The notes below the pieces were generated by a model, which was not told the origin of the DNA, ran no database searches, and saw only the letters and a program-made list of their open reading frames with translations. The position numbers and the translations under genes were made by a program. Of a DNA stretch of 64,000 bases, positions 46,901 to 56,642 are shown piece after piece. Every line of letters starts with the position of its first letter. Position 1 is the first letter of the stretch. This DNA is from Puccinia triticina (lineage: Eukaryota; Basidiomycota; Pucciniomycetes; Pucciniales; Pucciniaceae): contig NC_070568.1 in the NCBI RefSeq assembly GCF_026914185.1, positions 2,562,001 to 2,626,000 on the forward strand. The letters run 5' to 3'.

Positions 46901-47825
46901 CGCCGAGAGGTAGCCCTCTCGGCGAGCTGGTGTGTGTATACCAGCCCGCCGAGAGGAATCCCTCTTGGCGAGCTGGTGTATGTATACCAGCCCGCCGAGA
47001 GGAAGCCCTCTCGGCGAGCTGGTGTGTGTATACCAGCCCGCCGAGAGGAATCCCTCTTGGCGAGCTGGTGTATGTATACCAGCCCACCAAGAGGAAGACC
47101 TCTCGGCCAGCTGGTGAACATATTCCAGCCCGAATAAAATCTCTGGGGCCGGTCGGGCTGGTATCCGTAAGCACTTTGTTGGCCCGACTGTAGATGAGGT
47201 GATCAGCATGCCGAGTTCCTGGAACTTGAAGTCAGAAGAGAAACAGTTTGGTCAGCTGCACCTTCCCGGCCGTCATTGGCTCCTTGACTTGTGCATTGCC
47301 GTGGCTTGGGTTGGTAGGCTTCAGGAGTAGTGACAGTGGCTATGGATACAAGCAAGCCCGAGTTTGGAATTACTGTATGTATCATTGCAACCATCACCTT
47401 GCAACGCTCACAGTGGCGTAGTCACTGAAATCAGACTGCTTGAATATAAAAGGGGGCTTCTCCTGCACCGAGGTTTATGCCCCAGGTGATCCACCCTGCT
47501 CCTGCATTTGCAGAGCACTGGTGGTGATCCTCCCCCTCCCCAATTGCACTTGCAATTGGCTGAAGGGTTTCCAGCCCCGACTTTTGCCCCACGCACTTGC
47601 GCCAGGCTGAGCGGGTTAACACCGGTCTCTTTTCACCTGTGGCATGTCACAGGCTGGGAGTTCGTTAAATCTATTGCTTCTCTTGTATATTAGTCTATTA
47701 TAAGTGGTATTTTATGTTTATTTGTTGGTTTAGCTTGTTTCTTTTTTTGTTTTTTGTGATTGCTTGGGTATAGGGGAAACCCTTGAGTTTTTTTTTGGTG
47801 AATCTGTGGTTTTAATAAACTTAGA
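43917..47825 (-). mobile_element. Helitron D, 3.9 kb, in an intron
   Basis: On the minus strand the 5' end TCTAAGTTTATTAAAACCAC starts at 47825 and the 3' end GCAGCGGCGAAGCCGCC, TTGGACTCTAG finishes at 43917. The outside bases are A (43916) and T (47826) on plus. The 5' block shares CTCAAGGGTTTCCCCTAT with the other copies. Most of the interior is the 46-bp hairpin array (45451-47132). Around 45119-45310 the minus strand has a coding-like stretch (SGTCIMHVAPRQKEYAKANS) ending at a donor GTAAGCATG, a possible captured exon. No transposition protein is encoded. Confidence 0.8.
45451..47132. repeat. 46-bp minisatellite of hairpins, about 36 units
   Basis: The unit is CCAGCCCGCCGAGAGGAAGC, CCTCTCGGCGAGCYGGTG, then WRYWTRTW. 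Each unit is itself an inverted repeat: CCAGCYCGCCGAGAGG pairs with CCTCTCGGCGAGCTGG around AAGC. Units differ mainly in the 8-bp linker (GTGTGTATA, GTATGTATT, GAACTTATT). Since 46 is not a multiple of three, the array is open in all plus frames and several minus frames; none is a gene. The left end (45451-45900) is older and more varied. Confidence 0.95.
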
Positions 47826-49399
47826 TATTTTTGGGGTTAGTTTACTGAATCATGTTCATCAGAATATTAACAATATTACAGCACTTACAGCCTCAAATTA
47901 ATATTTGAGTATAATTCATCCTCTATGAATACAAACAGATTGACAACACTGAACACCAGAATGTGGCGAGCTAAATACCACTGAGTCTCAATTAGCTCAT
48001 AGAATGGGTGCTGAATAAATATATTATTGATTAGATCCTTCATATTGTCTTCATCCAAATGAGAAAGCCTCATTGAAACTTGAGAATTGGCTGGCCAAAT
48101 GGCAAATCTGGAATGATTTGATTGATGAGATGAACTTATTTTATTGATGTATTTTTGGCATGAAAATGATCTCTCAAAGGCTGCAATCTTCTCATCAAAT
48201 GTTTTGTTTCTTGGAATGGTTCCTGTTCTGGTTGTCAACCTTTTTACAAGGAAAACAAAATTGATGATATTTTCTTCTTGTTTTGTCAGAACTATTTTCC
48301 CGTCAAGGCAATTAGAGAAACCAATTATTCAAAAATGAGAGAAATAAAGTGTCAGCTCATATTTGGCGAAAAAGAAAAAGAATATCCACACCTTGAACAA
48401 ATTTATTTAAATAGGGCCAGTACCAATTTTCAGTCAACTTCTTCATGTAATTCCAAGCTGCATATTGGCCATTCAACTTTTGTAAAGTTCTTTGGGCATA
48501 TTTGATAAGCTGTACCACTATTTCCTCATCCAAAAATATTGATCTAGTTGCCTGATCACTGATAAATTCATTTTCAACCAAAAAATCAAGTGTCTTGAAC
48601 ACATACTCCCATGCTGCAAGGGTATCAAAATTTTCCCTCAGATCATCATCCAAGTTTATTAAAGACAGAGAAACACAGAAACAAAGATCAAGGGTTTCCC
48701 CTAAAAGTTAACCAAATCACAAAAAAAAAATGCAAGGGTTCCCCCTTTCAAAAAAAACAAATCACAGAAAGCCTTCTTAACACAAAATCCAAACACCACA
48801 AACTGGACCCACTATCCATCCCTGTCTAGCAGGTTTTAAAATAGTGGGTGGATGACCCCCAGCGCGCCGCATTGAAGGCATTATGCAAAGGGGGGCCACC
48901 AAGTATCCCCCCCTCAAACTGCGCAAGTGCAACAGCGGAGAGGGTGAGGACGAACCGCACACTGGAATTACAGCGGCAGAGGACGTCCTGGCGGACACAA
49001 ACCAGCAAGCTGAAGCTTATTTTATAGACAATCCAGCACTAAGGCTCTCAAGACCCACCAACTCGACTGCCACAATAATCAAGCCCTGACAACTACGCCA
49101 CCGCCACGCCCCTCCGGTACCTCTGACCTGCACAGTGGTGTTTTGACTGGCTAGGCGTTGTCTAGGTTTTGGGCTGTGCATGACAACAACAACAAGAGTC
49201 CCCGCCAATAATATCCAGAAACCACCAAGCAACCCAAGCCCCATCACCAGCCTCAGGGCCAAGATTTGAACTCAAATCCAAGCCACCAGCCCTTGAGCTC
49301 CGACTCAACCTTCCCCTCGACTAGAGTCTAGCAACACCTTCCGTTTGTGGCTCTTGGGCCCTGATAGGTGTCGCCTGCCCCATCCGCACCCTCAACTGC

Positions 49400-49690
49400 C
49401 ACACCGTCTGTCAAGCACTAGCACAGGAAGCGATATACAAGCTGATCCAGAAAGAGGTGGGCTTTGACAAGATCTGCAAGATCCTCTTGCAGGTGTTTCG
49501 CCAGGAGCTTGAGCCGCTGATTGGTGTGTGGGTGGCAGCAATCATCTTTGCAAACATTGAGGAGATCATGCTGTTTGGGACAACATTTGTGAGCGCACTG
49601 GACTCCTGGAGGGCAGGCCCAGACAGCCGGGGCCCAGGTTCAGGTCAACAGCAACATCGTGCTTGACTACATCCAGGGCGTGATCAAGGT
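49400..49690 (+). pseudogene. RhoGEF (DH domain)-like fragment
   Basis: The plus frame reads AQEAIYKLIQKEVGFDKICK, then ILLQVFRQELEPLI and IIFANIEEIMLFGTTFVSAL. This resembles the first helices of a Dbl-homology domain (the QEAIYELIQTE... and IFANIEEILL... conserved blocks), which activates Rho-type GTPases. The frame then shifts (VQVNSNIVLDYIQGVIK appears in another phase, 49637-49690). It is a decayed captured exon; no start, no PH domain and no complete DH domain are present. Confidence 0.5.
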
Positions 49691-49879
49691 ATTCAGAAAC
49701 TGCTGCAGAAACTCGGCTAAAGCCTCCCCATCCTCGCCAACTTGATGCTCCAACACTCCATTGCTGACCGGCTCAATGGGCTCAAAGTCAAGGGCCTCAA
49801 CCTCGAGCATTACTTTCTCCAGCCTATGCAACTGTTGATCGTCCAGGTGAGCAATCTCCTACTCCATCCAATACCCGGC

Positions 49880-51349
49880 GAGGATGGCAATGCCAAACGG
49901 ATGCTTCCAAATTGGTAAGCACTGCTCCCCTCACTAATCCTTGGCTCACTGCTTACCCGGAATCACCCAATCTGACATAACATTCGTCTTCTTCAGGTGC
50001 CAAATTCTGGGACGTGGTCTCCGACAAACACGGTATTGCTACTGATGGGAAGTACGTCGATCTTTCTTCAGCTTAGCTCCCCACCATATATGATTGAGAC
50101 CGCTGATCAGAACCACTCGATCCATCATCCAGATACAAGGGTACCACCAATCTCAACTTTGTGTTTGGACAGTCCGGTGCCGGTAACAACTGGGCCAAGG
50201 GACATTACACTCAGGGTGCCAAATTAGTCAACTCAGTGCTAGACGTCGTCCGCAAGGAAGCCGAGGGATGCGACTGCCTCCAAGGTTTTCAGATCACCCA
50301 CTCCCTTGGTGGTGGAACCGGTGCTGGAATGGGAACCTTGCTGATCTCCAAAATCCGAGAAGAATTCCCCGACCGTATGATGGCCACCTTCTCCGTCGTC
50401 CCCTCACCCAAGGTCTCTGATACCGTCGTTGAGCCCTACAACGCGACCTTGTCGGTCCACCAACTGGTCGAAAACTCTGACGAGACCTTCTGTATCAACA
50501 ACGAGGCCCTCTACGACATCTGTTTCCGCACCCTGAAGTTGGCCACACCCACCTACGGTGACCTCAACCACTTGGTCTCGATTGTCATGAGTGGTATCAC
50601 CACCTGTCTCCGATTCCCCGGTCAGCTGAACTCCGACTTGCGTAAACTGGCCGTCAACATGGTCCCCTTCCCCCGATTGCATTTCTTCATGGTCGGATTT
50701 GCTCAACTTACCGCCCGTGGGAGCCAGCAGTACCGTGCCATCACTGTGCCTGAGTTGACCTCGCATATGTTTGATGCCAAGAACATGATGGCTGCCTCAG
50801 ACCCGAGACACGGCCAATACTTGACCGTCGCCGCCTACTTCCGTGGTAAGGTTTCGATGAAAGAAGTCGAAGAAAACATGCTGTCAGTCCAAAGCAAGAA
50901 CTCGAACTACTTTGTTGAGTGGAGTAAGTCATATTTTGCGCAGATGACTATCCCTTTACGCCTCTCGGTGTACTCTACTAATCGCGGTCCTCTCTTTATC
51001 TCATGGCAGTTCCAAACAACGTCCAAACCGCTCATTGTGACATCGCACCTCGTGCACACAAGATGTCTGTGACATTTATCGGTAACTCGACTGCCATCCA
51101 AGATTTGTTCAAGCGGGTGGCCAATCAATTCACGGCCATGTTCAGACGTAAAGCTTTCCTGCATTGGTAAACTGGAGAAGGGTGCGTCTAGGCATTCCTC
51201 AGATGTTTTATATGTCAACGAGTTGCTCATCTCTCTCTCTTGGCGCTTGTTCCCTCATCAGAATGGACGAGATGGAATTCACGGAAGCAGAATCCAACAT
51301 GCAGGATCTGGTTGCTGAGTACCAGCAGTACCAAGAGGCTCATATGTAG
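49880..51349 (+). pseudogene. Beta-tubulin pseudogene, internally deleted
   Basis: A short exon GAKFWDVVSDKHGIATDGK (49997-50053) has normal splice borders, preceded by a remnant of the first exon near 49890. The next part of tubulin, roughly residues 45-95, is missing. The large exon (about 50149-50923) resumes at [18 protein letters not shown], contains the tubulin signature GGGTGAGMG (50310-50336), and ends at donor GTAAGT (50924). The third exon (51010-51181) carries TAA at 51168-51170 just after FRRKAFLHW. The last exon (51262-51349) is [20 protein letters not shown] and ends at TAG. Missing sequence and the stop make it non-functional. It lies wholly inside Helitron E, so it is a captured, partly spliced-looking but intron-bearing copy of the host gene. 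Confidence 0.9.
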
Positions 51350-52090
51350 TCCCGGATCCTCCACCCCCTACCTAGCCTGGCAAACATCCTTCTCTCCACG
51401 CTAGGTAAGTCGCCTTCTTTCCTCCTTCTCTCTCTTCTCTCTCTTCATCCAAAAGTTGTAGATACTAAGAGAGATCATTCTCTCCACACTAGGTTCTTCC
51501 TCCCTTCATCTTAAATGTTAGTGACTTGGGCCCTGAATCTCACAAGACAAGTTCTCAGCACCCCCCATTTGATCCTTTCAGTGAAGAGTCCCAGTTGGAC
51601 TCTTACACTATGATTTTATTTTCATCTTTCTTGCAGGAAAATTATTCCTCTGAATATGTACATAGCTTTCCTGATCAAGACTCTGTGGGCTTCCTTATAC
51701 CAACAGTGGACCATATCTCCCCTGACTATTTAATAAATCTTGCAGTATAATTGAAGAAAACATTTGACATGTTAAGTCTACCTTGTTATGGTGCTCAATG
51801 CTTTGACAATTAGCATATTTCAAAGAAGATTAAGACCTTCTTTTCAGGGAATGCAAAATATCTGCATATATTATCTGTTTATTTCCCTGCAAAAGGTGAT
51901 TAAATTAGCAGTATTCCCCAATGTGAGAGGTTTTATGCTTTTAACATTGAGAATCCCAAGTGACAAAAACAACACATTCAGATTAATTGCATGAAATTTT
52001 TGTTGAGGAGTAGAAATTGAGTTGTTTCATGCAACAACGTAACATAAGTTATGCAGCTAAAATACAAAGCAAGCTATGAAAACAAGCTCT
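51350..52090. other. Helitron E 3' part, no gene recognised
   Basis: CACGCTAGGTAAGT and CACACTAGGTTC words (51398, 51485) follow the tubulin stop and may be its captured 3' UTR. The remainder is AT-rich without a supported frame. Confidence 0.4.
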
Positions 52091-53597
52091 GGGGGGTTGC
52101 AGTGGCGCAGCCGCCTTGGACTCTAGTCTTCAAATAAAATGTTGAAATTTGTGACTATCTTCTTGATTCCATCAAAAATTGACAAGGATAGCTTTTCTAC
52201 TATCAATTGCTCCATTACCTCAACAATGGATGAAAATTGGATTTTGTCATCTTTCTTCAAATTCTCATTTGAACCTTTCAAATTCTTGGATGAACCTTTC
52301 AAATCCTTGGATGCATCAAAAATTATATCCAACATGTTAATGCTTGCATTAGGATTTCCTAGCTGCAAGAGCTTGAATGTTTTGAGTTTTGAGATTTCTT
52401 TTACTGAGTGCTCCAATAGTTTCATCGTCTCAGACAGTTCTTCACCATAAACTTTCTTCTTCTCCCTCTGTTGCCAAAGCCAATTCAACTGTCTGTTGAG
52501 TTCTTTTTGGTATTCCTCTAACTTGGTGGAATAACTTTCAAGCAGTGTGACCTTATCTGTGAACCAGAATAATATTGCATTAAATACAAACAAAAAAAAA
52601 ATCTGATCATTCCAAGAAACTGAAAAGTAAGAACTGACCTTGGTTTAAATCCCAATTACTCCTTAACTCTAAGCTCACAATATTTTTACATGATCAGACT
52701 AAATCAGAAATCAGATAGCTTTCATGAGATGAGGAAAGAGCTGACTTCTGGCATCAGGTTTGAGTTGCTCAAGTGGGATATTCTTCTTGGCTAATAAGGT
52801 TTTTAGAGAAAACCAACTTTCTGATATATCTTTGTTCTCTCTTGTGTCAACAGATTTAAGTGCTGAAGTATATTGTTTAAAGATTTAATTAGTAAGCAAG
52901 TGAACTTCCAAGTTCCATGGAATGATTCATATATATTTTTCAAGAAAAATAGCTTACCCCGGAGTGAACTAGGAGTTCTCTTGGCTTCATTGACTGAAAA
53001 AATTGACTTTTTGCCTATGTAAAACATATTTGACATAGTTGGGAGTGGAGTCAAACAGAAAATTACAAGAAGTAATGGGAATCCAATCATGATTACACTG
53101 AAAAATACCTTCTCAAGAGGATGGAGACTTTGTGGGATAAAGATAGTTTTGTAGGTGTGAAAAAGGTTAGCTCTGGAAGATAATCTGAGAAATAGTGGAC
53201 AAAAATAGAATAATGAAACTGAATGAGGTTTTTGTGAAGATGATCAAGATAATATCTACAAGAGAAAAAGGCAAACTTCAGTAGCCTCTCACACAGAATG
53301 GATAGTGAATGTTGAGCAGAAAAAAAAGCTATAAGTGTAATGGAAGACTTGTCACTTTATATTACTGAGTATGGGGATATAATTTTCAATTCAGACTTGT
53401 GGTTTTGGGAAAGATAAAAAAGCAAAAAGAAAAAAAAAATCCAACAAAGGAGAAGGGGAGTAAAAATGAAAAATAGGGATAAGGTAAATGAAGATGAGAC
53501 AAATACTAATGCCAAAGCCTGTGTTTCATTAATCTGGTTGGAAAGTAAAAATTGTATCAAAACAGAAGTCAAACAACAATCTGAAAATCTAACAGTA

Positions 53598-53630
53598 CTA
53601 GATGCCAAGGGGGCTATGCGCCAATACATA
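53598..53630 (-). mobile_element. Helitron F 3' terminus, decayed
   Basis: On the minus strand GGCGCATAGCCCCC, TTGGCATCTAG ends at 53598 and is followed by T (A at 53597 on plus). It matches the family 3' end with several changes in the hairpin. No matching 5' end was found to its right within the window, so the element is truncated, diverged or longer than the window. Confidence 0.5.
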
Positions 53631-54402
53631 GTTTGATACCTTTAATTCCTTTATATAATCCTCCCTCTCAGGAGCACTCCGGTAAGAGCAATCAGAGCAC
53701 GCAGCGCACAAAACTAATAAAAGCCACTATTTTAAATACAAAATTCATATTTATTTTATGCAGTTTCACTTTCACTAAGATTTCATAAAGTTTCTCTGAA
53801 AATTAAGGCTAGTAAAAAAGTTGAAATTTGGCCACAAATATGAGAAGCACTTAGTACACAATTCTTCTGAAATGTCCACTTATGTATAATTTAACTTGAA
53901 TAATCAACAGTTAATTTGATTACAAGTCAAAGTGAAATTCAGACCGCTTTCTTTGAGTATGTGTTCAGAATCCTTTGATCCCAAGGTATCTTGAAGTAGC
54001 TTTGCCAAGAAATTCAAGATTAAGCCACATCTCTTATTTTTCTTTGTGATAAATTCTCGCAGAGTTATAGGAGGGCAGCCTTTCAAGCAAATTTTCCCTC
54101 CAAGCTGATCTCCCTGCCATGAGAAGTTCCACAGTGCCTTATCAAGATTCCATATCTCAGCAGTGAAATTTCAGCACTTCTTGTAGTTTTACTCCAAAAT
54201 GAAACAAAGCATTCCACTCAAGGCTTTTAAGCCTTGTGGAACCCTCCTCAATATGTAATATTCATTCTCCGCACCTATTCTCTTTCCAACAAAATTTCCA
54301 TTGATTGGACTCACCAGAAACCCATAGCACAATTATGGATTTTATTGGTCCTAGCTGCTTACTGGTGGTCTTATTCTTTATATATTATGGAATATATCAT
54401 AA

Positions 54403-54500
54403 CTAGGGTCGTTGGCGCCAGGGGGTGAGGCGCGCCAAGGTGCGCGCCCCCGGGGCCCCGGAAATCCCAAAAACAGGGGTTGGCGCGCACCTGATTTACC
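54403..54500. other. GC-rich foldback, possible second Helitron-type 3' end
   Basis: Minus-strand reading gives a hairpin TTGGCGC...GCGCCAA, CGACC, CTAG, then T. A related sequence lies at 17557-17600 (CTAGGGTTGTTGGTGCCA, then CAAGGTGCGCACC). The two copies share the CTAG end and GCGCACC words but differ from the main Helitron family. Confidence 0.35.
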
Positions 54501-56642
54501 TTACCCCACTTTTTGAGAGAACGTTGCAACAGGCCTGCCGTGGGAATGTGTCAACTTGGGGAAATTGGATGCATCCTTCTATTGATTATTTGAGCTATGT
54601 TCCCATTACGTGCAGATAGGTGACTGGACAGTCGGAACTGGGTCCTGGAGTCAGGAGATAACACAAATAACCCTGTCCAGTGCCACTGCCAGCCCCAGCT
54701 TCCCAAACAATTAACACATTTATACTTCAAATTCAACAATGCCACCAATCAGAAACGCCAGGTCTACTTCCACAGAATGGATTTCTCCCTCCATCAACCA
54801 TGGTGCACGTTGGAAGGGCTTTTTGATGTCCGGCTTACAAAATGACAATTCCAGGCAACAACAGGCAAAATGTACCTACTGCCAAAAGATTTTCCCCCAT
54901 GCAAAGCCTCACCTCCTCTTCTTGCACATCTAAGATATATGCAAAGATATTCCTCCAGATCAAAAGTCAGATTAACTTTGTAAATTTTTTGCAGGTCAGT
55001 GACCAGGGCACGTTAACATCTGATGATGACAATGGCACCAATGGTTGAATCATCTCTGTTTCAATTCCCAATAGAAACTCTAGTAAAACAATCAACCAGT
55101 ACTTCCACCCAATGAGCAATGAAAAGACCCATCACCTCCACAAGTTTCTTTTCAAGTCCCTGATTAGTTCTAATGTCCCCTAGACATTTCTTGAAAATCC
55201 TTACTTCCAAGAATACCAATCCAAACTGGCACGCTCTGTCTACAAGATACCACGACGAGTCCAGACAATTGAAAATACTTTGCCTATGGTACATGCAAAG
55301 CATGAACTATCTCTTTTGGAGAACCTTAAGGATCATTCTCAGCTTAAATTGTCTTTAGATGGCTGGACTAACAATTCCGGCAATAGCATATATGCATTGA
55401 TGCTCCTCAGAGGTGCCAAACAAAAGTACTTTCTGGATATACTCAATCTTCACTCCAAGCGCCATATTGCGGAAACTATTTTTTCTGCTCTGAAGGAATC
55501 ACTTGAGTCAAAGCAAATTGGGTTTGATAAGATCTGTGCACTGGTCACTGATTCTCCCTTGGTGATGATAAAAATTTGTGTAAGTTATTCTAGCTGCTTC
55601 AAAAGCTTTTCATGTTTCTAATTTGGTTTCAAATTCTGATGTCTTGCTTCAGAGACTTGTGAACGAAGAGAATCCGCACATCTGAAGATTCACTGCACCT
55701 TACATGTCTTCAATCTCATTGCAAAGCGCATTGCCAACCATCCAATCATGGAAGACGTAATAAAAGGAAATAAGACCCTTGTCAATTACTTCACATCCTC
55801 GGGATTCTGGCGCGAAAAACTTACTATGTGGAAAAAAACCAACGGAGTCAAGCACAATCTACAAACTCTGTGTGAAACCTGTTGGTATTCAATGGCCAAG
55901 GTTTGCTTGGGTGTTCAGACACATGAGCTTGGGTTCCAAAAATGTCTTGAGTTACTTTCAGACCCTTTATTCAATACCCCGTCTATGCCTAAAGCTGTCA
56001 TCCAAGTCCTTGAGAATCGTGATCACTTCACTGCAAACAAAACTCTTGTCAGCCTTCTGAAGCCTGTTGTGGATGCAATTGGGACCTTGGAACAAGCAGA
56101 TACCACTCTTTTGGACATCTGGAAAGAGCTTCTGATTGCCTACAAGGCCATCAGAGATGTTGATGTATACTCGAGCTTTGAGCCTTTCAAACAACACTGC
56201 CTTGACACACTCGAATCACAGACCAAGATCACCCATGCAGATATCTATGTTGTTGCATTTTTGCTCCACCCTGACTACCTCTGAGTTGCAGTATCAAAGA
56301 AACACACTCTTTCTGATGTTGGTCAAATGCTCCTCCGTCTTGCAAAGGACTGGAAGTTGACCCAAGACAAAGGTTTGACTCTACAAGATGAAACCAACGG
56401 TGGGTAGTTACCGTTACAGTAACGCGTAAAGTAGCGTTAAAGTAACGATTTTAGGTCCGTTACTGCTGTTGTTAGCAGTAACGGACCACAGTTACGGTAT
56501 CCTCTCCGGATAGCTTTTTTTCTTTCTGTAAGGTACTTTATCTTGCGAGATAGCGAGTTATATATTTCTGCAGTTACAATATTGCACAGTTATTGCGTTA
56601 ACTGTTACATGTAACGGAAGAAAATGAGAAAATGACATAATA

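Larger units (their letters stand above)
48649..52126 (+). mobile_element. Helitron E, 3.5 kb, carrying DH-domain and tubulin fragments
   Basis: The 5' end TCCAAGTTTATTAAAGACAG begins after A at 48648. The 3' end GCAGTGGCGCAGCCGCC, TTGGACTCTAG ends at 52126 and is followed by T. The 5' block shares ATCAAGGGTTTCCCCTA, CATCCCTGTCTAGCAGG, a CAGCGCGCCGCAT word (as in B) and GCGCAAGTGCAACAGCGG with the family. It carries a RhoGEF-like fragment and a beta-tubulin pseudogene, both in element sense. Removing it rejoins a host-type exon in frame, which fixes the boundaries. There is no Rep/helicase. Confidence 0.85.
43462..53090 (-). pseudogene. Host-type multi-exon gene interrupted by two Helitrons
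   Basis: The minus strand carries one gene in pieces. Exon 1 (about 52958-53090) starts with a hydrophobic leader of some 18 residues that looks like a signal peptide and ends at donor GTAAGC. An exon lies near 52745-52862. The next exon (52127-52556) is Leu/Lys-rich and helical. It continues in the same frame at 48392-48648 once Helitron E is left out. A 100-bp intron (48292-48391) and an exon (47889-48291) follow. Donor GTAAGT at 47888 pairs with an acceptor at about 43883-43891, and this intron holds Helitron D; the intron would be about 97 bp without it. The last exon runs to 43462. The product would be a secreted protein of an unrecognised, probably rust-specific family. No function is proposed. 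The 3' end could extend beyond 43462. Confidence 0.65.

Noticed and set aside
45872..47193. Long proline/arginine-rich ORFs of up to 262 codons on both strands
   Set aside because: They are open only because the 46-bp repeat lacks stops in most frames.
49997..51349. Functional beta-tubulin gene
   Set aside because: Sequence for roughly residues 45-95 is missing and a TAA follows the conserved FRRKAFLHW.
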